DNA of 48,712 nucleotides from Bacillota bacterium (GTDB lineage Bacteria; Bacillota_G; Limnochordia; DTU010), in NCBI GenBank assembly GCA_012799255.1, contig JAAZLQ010000322.1, positions 1 to 48,712 of the forward strand, written 5' to 3'. A program made the position numbers and the translations under genes. Within the stretch, counting starts at the first letter, position 1, and every line of letters starts with the position of its first letter. Below the pieces are notes generated by a model that saw nothing but the letters and a program-made list of their open reading frames with translations, was not told where the DNA came from and made no database searches. Positions 1-7,992 of the stretch are shown piece by piece.

Positions 1-129
1 AACGCCCCTGCCCACCTTCAAAAGGCAATTAAGGCTCTGGATCAAGCAGCAGCTAAAGGTATTATCCACAAGAACGCAGCTGCTAGGAAAAAGTCACGTT
101 TGACCAAGAACCTAGCCAAACAAGCGTAA
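1..129 (+). CDS. rpsT: 30S ribosomal protein S20, C-terminal part
   Basis: The first 42 codons in the window, read from base 1, end at TAA 127-129 and match the C-terminal half of S20, a primary 16S rRNA-binding protein of the small subunit. The visible helix is rich in Ala, Lys and Arg, with the family-typical stretches [13 protein letters not shown] and [12 protein letters not shown]. The 5' half lies outside the window. The gene converges on holA, an arrangement common in Firmicutes, and a hairpin terminator follows directly. Confidence 0.93.
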   Translation, partial: NAPAHLQKAIKALDQAAAKGIIHKNAAARKKSRLTKNLAKQA

Positions 130-135
130 AATAAT

Positions 136-173
136 AACGCCCTTCCAATATTGGATGAGGCGTTTTGTTTTTC
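136..173 (+). terminator. Intrinsic terminator after rpsT
   Basis: AACGCC (136-141) pairs with GGCGTT (159-164) around an inner palindrome TCCAATATTGGA, followed by a T-rich run. It lies 7 bases after the rpsT stop. The hairpin may also end holA transcription on the other strand, although the minus-strand T-run is weaker. Confidence 0.8.
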
Positions 174-179
174 CAAAAG

Positions 180-1178
180 TTAGGTTAATTTGATGATGAG
201 GTCAGTTAGCACCTCCGGGCCAGGGACACCCAGTTTCAACTCCCGATCAGCGTGGACGACTGCGGCAAATCCTGCAAAGATCTCATCTAAATCATACTTT
301 CTAGCCTGTGTCCGGAGTTTTTTCAAGGCAAAGGCTGAGTTTTCTCCCATTTGTTGAGCTGTTTGCTCTAAATTTCCAGCACTGGTCTTGGCAGCGAGTA
401 GTAAGCGTAATTCCCTGTCAATTAGGGGCAAGATGCGTAAAGGTGATTCACCAGAGGAAAGAAGCAAGTTAAGTACTTCTAGTGCCTCATGGCGCTTCTT
501 CTGTACAATATAGTCTGTCATGTGAAAAACGGTATGATTTTCAATTTGTCCGGGCCATAAGGAAGTGATAGCCCGGACATGGCCTGCCGTAATCTCTTCC
601 CAATCTGTGCTCAAAGCGAGGAGCTTGTCTAACTCATTGTGAACAACCTGCAGGTTATTTCCTACCCTTGCCAAAAAAACCTCCACTGTATCCATGGTCA
701 TCTTTTTCCCTTGCTCGGTGCAATAATCTTGTACGTAACGGGCAAGTGCGGCTTCCTCCAGGGGCTTGCATTCAATCTCCAGGGCAAACTGCCTGAGAAT
801 CTTCAGATACTTCCAGCGCTTGTCTACTTTATCCAAGAAAATGGCTAAGAAGTTGGCATTGGGGTTTTGCTCTAGCCATGTAGCCAACTTCTCCATAATA
901 TCGCTGGGCACCGCTTGCGCGTCCTTGAGCACCACTATTTTTTCGGCACCGCCCCAAGGAATAGTTCCTAGCTCAACCAGGAGTGCCTCCAGTTCAAACT
1001 CCTTTGTCCCATGAAAGACTGACCAGTTCCACTCAGCCAAGCTATGGCTGGACGCTCGCTTATGCAAGGTTTTATAAAGCTTGTCATGCCAGAAAGTCTC
1101 TGGACCGTATACTACAAGGACCCGTGGTAGAGGTTCTGATTCAAGTGTTTTGAGATGATTTCTATCCACCAACATCAC
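180..1178 (-). CDS. holA: DNA polymerase III subunit delta
   Basis: This is a 332-residue clamp-loader delta subunit, which opens the beta sliding clamp and helps load it on primed DNA. The N-terminus (VLVVYGPETFWHDK) resembles the degenerate nucleotide-binding start of the family, and the length fits HolA. It lies downstream of comEA-comEC in the same direction and converges on rpsT, the usual Firmicute order. The exact start is uncertain: GTG 1178, ATG 1175 and TTG 1172 follow each other, and the AGGAG site best suits the later ones. Confidence 0.92.
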   Translation of the reverse strand: MMLVDRNHLKTLESEPLPRVLVVYGPETFWHDKLYKTLHKRASSHSLAEWNWSVFHGTKEFELEALLVELGTIPWGGAEKIVVLKDAQAVPSDIMEKLATWLEQNPNANFLAIFLDKVDKRWKYLKILRQFALEIECKPLEEAALARYVQDYCTEQGKKMTMDTVEVFLARVGNNLQVVHNELDKLLALSTDWEEITAGHVRAITSLWPGQIENHTVFHMTDYIVQKKRHEALEVLNLLLSSGESPLRILPLIDRELRLLLAAKTSAGNLEQTAQQMGENSAFALKKLRTQARKYDLDEIFAGFAAVVHADRELKLGVPGPEVLTDLIIKLT

Positions 1179-1193
1179 TCCTATCTATCTAAT

Positions 1194-3491
1194 TCACGAT
1201 GGAGTCCACTTAAACCTTCCCCACACTCCCCACCAAACCTGAAAAGTTACCGGACCCTCAACGGTAGTTCGCCACAGAATCTTGCGCTGCTCGAAGAGCT
1301 CCAACACTTCTTGATGGGGGTGGCCAAAGCTATTGGCTCCCACTGAGATTACTGCCCAGGCCGGATCAACCTTTGCATAAAAATCCTCAGCCAAGCTCCC
1401 CCGACTTCCGTGGTGAGGAACTTTTAGCCACTGAGAACGCAAGTCCACCGCTGGTTCATGGGCTAGATCATAAAGCACCGCCGCTTCAAGATCCCCGGTA
1501 AAAAGAAGCCTAACTCCACCGTATTGCAGACGCAACAACAGTGAGTTGTTGTTATAGGAGGAAGGCAGCCCAAGCCGCAAGTTTTCTGGATAGAGAATGC
1601 TTAAAGAAATGTCGTCACCAAGATCTAAAACCTCCCCCGCCCTGGCCACATGGTAAGGAATGTTCTTTTGCTCAATCAACTCAAGATAGCGTTCATAGGT
1701 TGGGCTGGGACGTTCATGGCCATTATCGATGATCATTCCCACTTCAAAGTGTTCTAGCACAGCTAAGAGCCCGAAGAGATGATCTTCATGAGGATGGGTC
1801 AGAATCACATAATCTAGCTGCTCTACCTGCCGGTGCTGCAAATAGGGCACTAAGCGTTCTAAACCTACATTACGCCCACGTTCTTGCCAATATGATGTAT
1901 CACCCCCTCCATCAATTAGAAGATGTCGACCACTTGGTGTTCGCAAATAGAAACAGTCACCCTGGCCCACATTGACTGCCGTTACCTCCAGAGGTCTCCT
2001 AACCAGTGGAGGAAGACAAGATATAAAGAGAACAATAACCGCAAGGGTAACAAGGCGGGCATAGGTACGCTTCGGTTTTGTTATGCGTGGGCGTCTTAAA
2101 CACCAACCGGCATAAACAAAGAGACTCCACCAGAGTGAGATCTCAGCCAGACTGATATTACCAAGTCTCCACTGCCAGGAAAGGGGTTTTAAGAAACTCT
2201 CTAATACGTCCACTAAGGTCATAATGAGATTAAGAAGATACCCTACGCCAAATGAACCTGAGCCCAAAGCAACCAAGAAACCGCCTACTAACAAGACTAC
2301 AACTAACGGAACAAAGACTAGTGTTGCCACAGGACCGATAATCGCCATTTCCCCGAAGTAATGCAGCAAGAAGGGCGCTAAGCTTAGCTGAGCTATAGTT
2401 GAAATAAGAAGAGAGTTTGCTAAGTAGTTTAGCACCCTGTTCTGGCAGTTCAACTTAATGCTTGGTCGCCACAACAAGATCCCGCCAGAAGCTGCAAAAG
2501 AAAGAGTGAATCCTAAATCAAACACTAGGTTTGGCTTCGCTAAAAGCAAGAGCCAGCCTGCCGTTGCCCAAATATGCAAAGGGTCTTGTCTGGAACCGAT
2601 AAATCCAGCATAACCACCGAGCATGCTGACAAGCAAGGCCCGCCATCCCGAAGCTCCGGTTCCAGATAAAATGATGTAAACCAAGAGAGTACTTTGAACT
2701 AGAAGCAACCTCACAAGTGGTCGAACAGGAAGACGTCGTACTAGGAGCCCTACAGCCAGGGCAACAAATCCCACATGCATACCTGAAATAGCTAATAGGT
2801 GCGAAATACCTAACTCGCGCCAGACTTCCTGCCTTGCCGTACCTAACTGCTCTCTTTCCCCTAAAACTAAGGCCAAGACTAAACCCGGATCGCGCAATGT
2901 TTCAACTATATTGTGCCTCAACCATCCACGTACACGCTCCAAGAGACTCTGTCTTGGTATGTGCGTAATTTCGTACTCGTCTGGATAGCAGACACCAAAG
3001 ACACCTAAGCTCCGCAAATAGCTACGATAGCAAAACACTCCGGGGTTAGGTGCTTTCTTGGGAAGAGTTATTGTGCCTGAGAAAGTAAGCTCATCGCCCA
3101 CCTGCACAGACAGGTCGGAAGGTATATGGACAGCCACCTGCAGTCTCGAGCGTCTTAGGCGTACCAATAGACGCTGATCATAGCTCAAAGGACGTACTTC
3201 ATAGATCTGTCCAGTGAACTCGCCTTTCTGAGGTATTACCCAGGCCTGTTGAGGAATCACTGCTATTTGTCCTACTACAACCGCACCTAGAGCAAGTATC
3301 AAGCGATAGATCCAGGGATTTTCTCCCCACGACTTCCCCTGATAGGCCAAGACTAGCCAAACTATCGTTAGGCCCACGAGAATAATTAGCGCTGACTTCA
3401 AGTCAAGAAAGCTCAGGGAACCAAGATAGATTCCCAGAGCTAGAAAGGGAAAGAACAACAAAGAGCTACTTGGTTTCCGCATCTTCTTCAT
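1194..3491 (-). CDS. comEC: ComEC/Rec2 DNA-uptake channel protein
   Basis: This 765-residue polytopic membrane protein imports single-stranded DNA during natural transformation. Hydrophobic segments at the N-terminus precede a DUF4131-like region, then the multi-span Competence domain (GISHLLAISGMHVGF is a typical start), then a metallo-beta-lactamase-like domain. That last domain holds THPHEDH with His566, His568, Asp570 and His571, and GQGDCFYLRTP. The gene overlaps the end of comEA by 26 bases, so the two are probably translationally coupled. Length and domain set are complete, with no frameshift. No DNA-uptake pilus genes lie in the window, so competence itself cannot be judged here. Confidence 0.95.
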   Translation of the reverse strand: MKKMRKPSSSLLFFPFLALGIYLGSLSFLDLKSALIILVGLTIVWLVLAYQGKSWGENPWIYRLILALGAVVVGQIAVIPQQAWVIPQKGEFTGQIYEVRPLSYDQRLLVRLRRSRLQVAVHIPSDLSVQVGDELTFSGTITLPKKAPNPGVFCYRSYLRSLGVFGVCYPDEYEITHIPRQSLLERVRGWLRHNIVETLRDPGLVLALVLGEREQLGTARQEVWRELGISHLLAISGMHVGFVALAVGLLVRRLPVRPLVRLLLVQSTLLVYIILSGTGASGWRALLVSMLGGYAGFIGSRQDPLHIWATAGWLLLLAKPNLVFDLGFTLSFAASGGILLWRPSIKLNCQNRVLNYLANSLLISTIAQLSLAPFLLHYFGEMAIIGPVATLVFVPLVVVLLVGGFLVALGSGSFGVGYLLNLIMTLVDVLESFLKPLSWQWRLGNISLAEISLWWSLFVYAGWCLRRPRITKPKRTYARLVTLAVIVLFISCLPPLVRRPLEVTAVNVGQGDCFYLRTPSGRHLLIDGGGDTSYWQERGRNVGLERLVPYLQHRQVEQLDYVILTHPHEDHLFGLLAVLEHFEVGMIIDNGHERPSPTYERYLELIEQKNIPYHVARAGEVLDLGDDISLSILYPENLRLGLPSSYNNNSLLLRLQYGGVRLLFTGDLEAAVLYDLAHEPAVDLRSQWLKVPHHGSRGSLAEDFYAKVDPAWAVISVGANSFGHPHQEVLELFEQRKILWRTTVEGPVTFQVWWGVWGRFKWTPS

Positions 3492-3846
3492 AGTACAGGC
3501 AGATTAAATGTACGATTTGGGACAAACGCTTTTCTCCAATGCCAGAAACCCTCAATAAGTCATGTTTTTCGAGAAATGGACGCTCTTTGCGCTCCTGAAT
3601 GATGCGTTCCGCGTAAACGGGTCCAATTCCGGGTAGTGTCTGAAGCTCAGCCATGCCAGCGCTGTTTACATGAACAAGTGGGCAATGGTTGTGCGTTTGG
3701 AACTGAGCTGGTTCTGCAGCTTGAACAACTGCAGCAGTGGGTGGATCCAAACTGACTTCTTTACTGTTAATATACCAGCGAAAACCCTGTTGTAATGCGC
3801 TAAGCAACACAAGGATAAGAAGGATGACCTTCTGTTTGGTAGGCAT
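3466..3846 (-). CDS. comEA: ComEA-type helix-hairpin-helix DNA receptor
   Basis: This is a 126-residue membrane-anchored DNA-binding protein that hands DNA to the ComEC channel. An N-terminal membrane segment (KVILLILVLLSAL) is followed by a short linker and a C-terminal double helix-hairpin-helix domain (LQTLPGIGPVYAERII and LLRVSGIGEKRLSQI). The start at ATG 3846 is preferred over an upstream in-frame codon because AAGGAGAG lies four bases before it. The SLBB domain seen in some longer ComEA proteins is absent, so this is a minimal form. Confidence 0.92.
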   Translation of the reverse strand: MPTKQKVILLILVLLSALQQGFRWYINSKEVSLDPPTAAVVQAAEPAQFQTHNHCPLVHVNSAGMAELQTLPGIGPVYAERIIQERKERPFLEKHDLLRVSGIGEKRLSQIVHLICLYYEEDAETK

Positions 3847-3930
3847 AACACTCTCTCCTTCCACTCCCTGGGCACTTTCTATTTCCACATATTTTGTAAA
3901 AAACCTGCTTTTTCAGATAAGTTTAGTAAT

Positions 3931-3964
3931 AAAAAAAATCCAAGGAAAGCATGCTTCCCTTGGA
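3931..3964 (-). terminator. Terminator closing the rnf operon
   Basis: On the minus strand a near-perfect hairpin (TCCAAGGGAAGC pairing with GCTTTCCTTGGA) is followed by eight T residues. It lies just after the rnfA stop, so no rnfB or other gene follows rnfA in the transcript. Confidence 0.9.
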
Positions 3965-3975
3965 GTGTGTTAAGC

Positions 3976-4509
3976 TTAGAAGCGGAAACCTAGTAAAGCA
4001 AGACCTAACAAACCAGCGGTAATTAGCAATATGGGAGTTCCCCTTAATGCCTTTGGTACTGGTGCCAGCTCTAGACGTTTCCGTATAGTCGCCATTACCA
4101 CGAGCACTAACGCATAGCCCAGACCAGCGCCTAAAGCTACCCAAATATTCTGCACTCCGGTAATGCCGTCGTTACCCATCAGAAGGAGCATGCCGATCAG
4201 AGCGCTGTCGATAGCTTTTTGCTCCAGAGAACTATCCGTACGCAAGATCCAGGCTGCCGCTACAGCAGCCACTAGCCCCACTACTAGATAAAAGCCAATC
4301 TGGAAGGTCGGATTAGTTGGAACGATACCGTCTAAGAGCCACAACAAAACTGCTCCTACCAACATACCGACAAAGGTGTTGAGTCCTGCCTGTGCCGCAC
4401 TTTTCACATCTTTAGTGAAACGAGTCAGGGCATAAAGACCGAGGCCTTGGATCAGGACCAGGTTACCAGTAACAATCGTCTGTGCTAGAATGTCTAATCC
4501 ATTAGTCAT
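3976..4509 (-). CDS. rnfA: RnfA-like membrane subunit lacking the iron-ligand cysteines
   Basis: This 177-residue, six-span protein of the RnfA/NqrE family ends with the family-typical LRGTPILLITAGLLGLALLGF. In ordinary RnfA two conserved cysteines (in LGICPFLG and TNCAVLG) help hold an iron-sulfur cluster in the middle of the membrane with RnfE. Here those positions read LGLYALT (Tyr26) and GNDGITG (Asp114), and the protein has no cysteine at all. Codons TAT 4434-4432 and GAC 4170-4168 confirm this. It overlaps the rnfE stop by eight bases and is the last gene of the operon. The family assignment is secure from length, topology and gene order, but its electron-transfer role cannot be the standard one. 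Confidence 0.88.
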   Translation of the reverse strand: MTNGLDILAQTIVTGNLVLIQGLGLYALTRFTKDVKSAAQAGLNTFVGMLVGAVLLWLLDGIVPTNPTFQIGFYLVVGLVAAVAAAWILRTDSSLEQKAIDSALIGMLLLMGNDGITGVQNIWVALGAGLGYALVLVVMATIRKRLELAPVPKALRGTPILLITAGLLGLALLGFRF

Positions 4510-5089
4510 GGAGTTCCCCTCCCTGCTTGGTTACTAAGTTGGCCAGAGCTAAGAGTAGCCCCACGATTATCAAGCCGCCAGGCACGCTACTTGCTAGAGA
4601 CATAGGTGCAAGTGAACCTGTCATGATTTGCTTTCCGAAAATGGCCCCAAAGCCGAAAAACTCTCGGATCACTCCAATAACCATTAGGGCTAAGACAAAG
4701 CCTAAGCCTTGTCCCAAACGTTGCAACAGAGTGCTAGCCAAACCTTCTCCTGCACCTTCAGGCTGGAGCAAGAGATCATTCACCACAAGCAAGGGTAGGA
4801 AAATCCCTAAACTTGCCACAACACCAGGATACTGCCCAAGCAGATATCCATAGGCTACCGCTACTAAGGCGGTCAGAACCACTACCCTCACCGCTAACCG
4901 AGCATTAGCAGGCACTAACGGCCTGATAAAGTGGTTGACGACAGTGGCAATTAGCCAGATTACGGTAGTAATGATCCCAAGAGCTAGACCATTCGCGGCG
5001 GTTGTTGTTACAGCCACCGCTGGAACCAACCCCAAAGCCAACACTAAGACAGGGTTTTTCTTAAACAAACCTTCCCATAATTGTTTCAT
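4502..5089 (-). CDS. rnfE: RnfE-like membrane subunit lacking the iron-ligand cysteines
   Basis: This 195-residue integral membrane protein of the RnfE/NqrD family is the structural partner of RnfA. Family features include KKNPVLVLALGL, PAVAVTTTAANGLALG and GIFLPLLVVN. The two conserved cysteines of the family (LGxCP and VVNC) are replaced by Val22 (codon GTT 5026-5024) and Asp105 (codon GAT 4777-4775), and no other cysteine is present. The matching Cys-to-Asp change in RnfA suggests the two proteins changed together. GAGGG lies ten bases before ATG 5089. The gene follows rnfDG by three bases. Confidence 0.88.
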   Translation of the reverse strand: MKQLWEGLFKKNPVLVLALGLVPAVAVTTTAANGLALGIITTVIWLIATVVNHFIRPLVPANARLAVRVVVLTALVAVAYGYLLGQYPGVVASLGIFLPLLVVNDLLLQPEGAGEGLASTLLQRLGQGLGFVLALMVIGVIREFFGFGAIFGKQIMTGSLAPMSLASSVPGGLIIVGLLLALANLVTKQGGELHD

Positions 5090-5092
5090 GTT

Positions 5093-6560
5093 CTATTGGC
5101 CCTCCTTTATACTCAGGGCGTTACGTAACGCTTCTTGAACTGCTCCACTGGTTACTGTGGCACCGCTTACAGCGTCCACGGGACCTTGGGCTTCAATAAT
5201 AGCCGGAACCAATTGCTTGATAGCATTATTGGCGATGAAGGGAGTTTCTGAACTTTCCACAACTTCAAGCGCACTGATCTTGCCGCTGCTAACTGTCACT
5301 TCAACGACAAGCTCACCACCGAAACCTTGCGCACTGCCTCTATACACACCATCGGCTACTTCAATTGTGTAGGTTGCACTGGAGGCCACTTCAGCAACTT
5401 CCCCTGCAACTGCCTTCTCCACTGCTTCTAAGATGGCTTTGCTGGTTACAGTTGCACCACTTACAGTATTAACCGGGCCTTGGGCTTCGATAATAGCCGG
5501 AATCAACTGGTCAAAGGCATTATTGGCGATAAAGGGGGTTTCCGCAGTCTTCACAACTTCAATAGCGGTAATCTTCCCACCACTTACTGTTACATCAAGG
5601 ACTAGTTCCCCGCCAAAACCTTGGACGCTAGCCTGATGTACACCGTCAGCCACTGTTATGTCGTAGCTCACTGCAGCTTCCTTTTTCCCGTCTGAACTTC
5701 CTGCCACTGCTTTTTCTACAGCTTCGAGTACAGCGGTACTAGTCACAGTTGCACCACTTACAGTGTTAACCGGGCCCTGGGCTTCGATAATAGCTGGAAT
5801 CAATTGGTCAAAGGCACTATTGGCGATAAAGGGGGTCTCCGCGGTCTTCACAACTTCAATACCGGTAATCTTCCCACCACTTACTGTTACATCAAGGACT
5901 AATTCGCCACCAAAGCCTTGGGCGCTGGCCTGATGTACACCGTCAGCTACTGTAATTGCATAACCAGCAGCTCCTTGTACCTTTTCTTCTGCACTACCGG
6001 CAACTGCTTTTTCTACAGCTTCAAGTACAGCGGTACTGGTCACGGTAGCACCACTGATCGTGTCAACTGGTCCTTGAGCCTCAATGATCGCTGGGAGAAG
6101 CTGTTTAAAGGCATTATCAGCGATAAATGGGGTCTCGGCAGTTTTGACAACTTCAATCGCGGTGATCTTTCCACCACTTACCGTTACATCAAGTACTAGC
6201 TCGCCACCAAAGCCTTGGGCACTAGTACGATGAACACCGTCCGCAACCGCAATGGCGTAACCTGCTGCCCCTACTTGACCTGCACCTTCACCAGCTGCTT
6301 GTTCTAAAGCCTTTTGAACGGCCTTTTTAATCGCATCGCTGGTCACCGTTGCTCCAGAAACTCCATCGACCTGTGGAGAGTTTGCGTCGACAATGCGTCC
6401 AGGTACACCGTTGATCGCTGGATCAGATATTCCTGGTGTATCAGAATGCGCAAGCACTTTAACGGAAGCGATCTTACCACCACTGACAACTACTTCAACT
6501 TGTAAGTTGCCACCAAAAGAATCGGCACTGGCTTGATAGGTACCGTCATTCCAAGTACCT
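5093..6560 (-). repeat. Five tandem FMN-domain repeats, unit about 297 bases
   Basis: The 3' half of the rnfD-rnfG fusion is built from five units of about 99 codons. Units around 5448-5660 and 5745-5957 differ at about 20 of 215 bases by eye count, while the first unit (nearest RnfG) and the last are more diverged. This fits repeated in-frame duplication of one domain, with the middle copies youngest. Confidence 0.9.
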
Positions 6561-7981
6561 GCTTCTTCCTGACCAAAGAAGGCCAAGTCAAAGTTCTCTA
6601 GTGCTTTGCTTACACCACTGGCTAGTGCTCTAGAGGAAATGGTTGCTCCCGAGATTGCTTGGATATCTTTACCAAGGGAGAAGGAACTATCCTTATCCAA
6701 ACCAACAAACTGTTCTAAGAAGGAAAGCCTTGTAATCAACTCACCAAGACCAGGATCCTCTTTGTGTTCTAGGACGTTAACACTCTGAATTTTGTGTTCT
6801 TGATCCAGAACTAACAAGAAGCGAATAGGAGCGTTAAACCCGCCTTGCTCGGCCACAAATGCCACCTGAGCTGGATTATCATCCTCATCCCTTACTAGGT
6901 AATAACGGACACCCGCTTCATCTACCACTTCATAATTAGAGTCTTCTAACAGCTCAGCAATGGGTAAATGTTGACCATAGCTGATTACTGGAGTTGCAGC
7001 TGGCTGAGAGCGATCCAGTGCCACAAATGCACCGGCCAAGATAACTATGGTAGCTGCTGTCACCGCAATACCCTTTACGCGGGTTTCTTGACTAATGCTT
7101 AAGCCAAACTTACGTGGAATAGTCAGTGACTCCAAAGCTGGGGAGAGGGCATTCATAATTAAAACTGCAAAGGTGACCCCCTCAGGAAGCGGAGTAAACT
7201 GCCTAATCACTAAGGTTAGCACACCACAACCGATTCCAAAGAGCAACTGCCCCATGGGAGTTACGGGTGAAGTAACCATATCAGTAGCCATAAAGACAGC
7301 AGCAAATAGCAATCCGCCTGCTGTAATCGTATACCAAGGGTCTAGACCCCAGATTAGAGCTAGTACGAAGGCGCTACCAACATAACCTAAAGGGTTACGC
7401 CAGTTGATATGACCCTTATAGATCAAGTAAATGGCACCTAAAAGGATAGCAATAACCGAGGTTTCACCGATACTGCCTCCCACATTGCCCCACACTAGAG
7501 ACCAAGAAAAGCTCCGTGTACTAAGGAGTGGAGTGGCACCAGTAACGGTATCAAACGGCACAACAAACTTCACCATTTGGGAAGTAAAAGCTAACAATAG
7601 AATTGCCCTAGCGCCTAAGGCTGGGTTGAAGATGTTATGACCCAATCCGCCAAATGCTAACTTAACGAGGGCAATGGCCAAAACAGAACCTACGATAGGA
7701 ATCCACCAGGCGGTTGTGGGAGGAAGAATTAATCCCACTAAAAGCCCAGTTACTAAGGCACTACAATCACCAAATATTCCCTTAGGGGTAAACGAAGCAC
7801 GTTTGAGGATTGCTTCGGTAAGTACCGCACTGAGGGAACTTAGCACCAAGACCATTAAGGCTGGCCAGCCGAAAAAAACAATACCGGCCACAACGCAAGG
7901 TGTTAGTGCAATTAATACATCAACCATAATTTGCTTAATCGTTATAGGACTACGGAGAAAAGGACCTGTTTTCACCTGCAT
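5093..7981 (-). CDS. RnfD-RnfG fusion with five extra FMN-binding domains
   Basis: This is a 962-residue protein. Residues 1 to about 295 are RnfD/NqrB-like, with many membrane spans and the flavinylation motif TGAT at 147-150. A further membrane segment at about 303-322 begins an RnfG-like domain with SGAT at 444-447. Five more FMN_bind domains follow, with SGAT motifs starting at residues 542, 643, 742, 841 and 939, a regular spacing of 98-101 residues. In known RnfD/RnfG proteins the flavin transferase ApbE attaches FMN to the last Thr of such motifs, so seven covalent FMN are predicted. By RnfG topology all but the first would face outside the cytoplasmic membrane. RnfD and RnfG are normally separate proteins, and RnfG normally carries one FMN. 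No ApbE gene is in the window. The start ATG 7981 has AGGGGTGATG upstream. Confidence 0.93.
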   Translation of the reverse strand: MQVKTGPFLRSPITIKQIMVDVLIALTPCVVAGIVFFGWPALMVLVLSSLSAVLTEAILKRASFTPKGIFGDCSALVTGLLVGLILPPTTAWWIPIVGSVLAIALVKLAFGGLGHNIFNPALGARAILLLAFTSQMVKFVVPFDTVTGATPLLSTRSFSWSLVWGNVGGSIGETSVIAILLGAIYLIYKGHINWRNPLGYVGSAFVLALIWGLDPWYTITAGGLLFAAVFMATDMVTSPVTPMGQLLFGIGCGVLTLVIRQFTPLPEGVTFAVLIMNALSPALESLTIPRKFGLSISQETRVKGIAVTAATIVILAGAFVALDRSQPAATPVISYGQHLPIAELLEDSNYEVVDEAGVRYYLVRDEDDNPAQVAFVAEQGGFNAPIRFLLVLDQEHKIQSVNVLEHKEDPGLGELITRLSFLEQFVGLDKDSSFSLGKDIQAISGATISSRALASGVSKALENFDLAFFGQEEAGTWNDGTYQASADSFGGNLQVEVVVSGGKIASVKVLAHSDTPGISDPAINGVPGRIVDANSPQVDGVSGATVTSDAIKKAVQKALEQAAGEGAGQVGAAGYAIAVADGVHRTSAQGFGGELVLDVTVSGGKITAIEVVKTAETPFIADNAFKQLLPAIIEAQGPVDTISGATVTSTAVLEAVEKAVAGSAEEKVQGAAGYAITVADGVHQASAQGFGGELVLDVTVSGGKITGIEVVKTAETPFIANSAFDQLIPAIIEAQGPVNTVSGATVTSTAVLEAVEKAVAGSSDGKKEAAVSYDITVADGVHQASVQGFGGELVLDVTVSGGKITAIEVVKTAETPFIANNAFDQLIPAIIEAQGPVNTVSGATVTSKAILEAVEKAVAGEVAEVASSATYTIEVADGVYRGSAQGFGGELVVEVTVSSGKISALEVVESSETPFIANNAIKQLVPAIIEAQGPVDAVSGATVTSGAVQEALRNALSIKEGQ

Positions 7982-7992
7982 TCACATCACCC

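Noticed and set aside
5093..6560. Regular repeats of about 297 bases, at first like a repeat array
   Set aside because: They stay in frame and encode FMN-binding domains; there are no short direct repeats with unique spacers, so this is not CRISPR.
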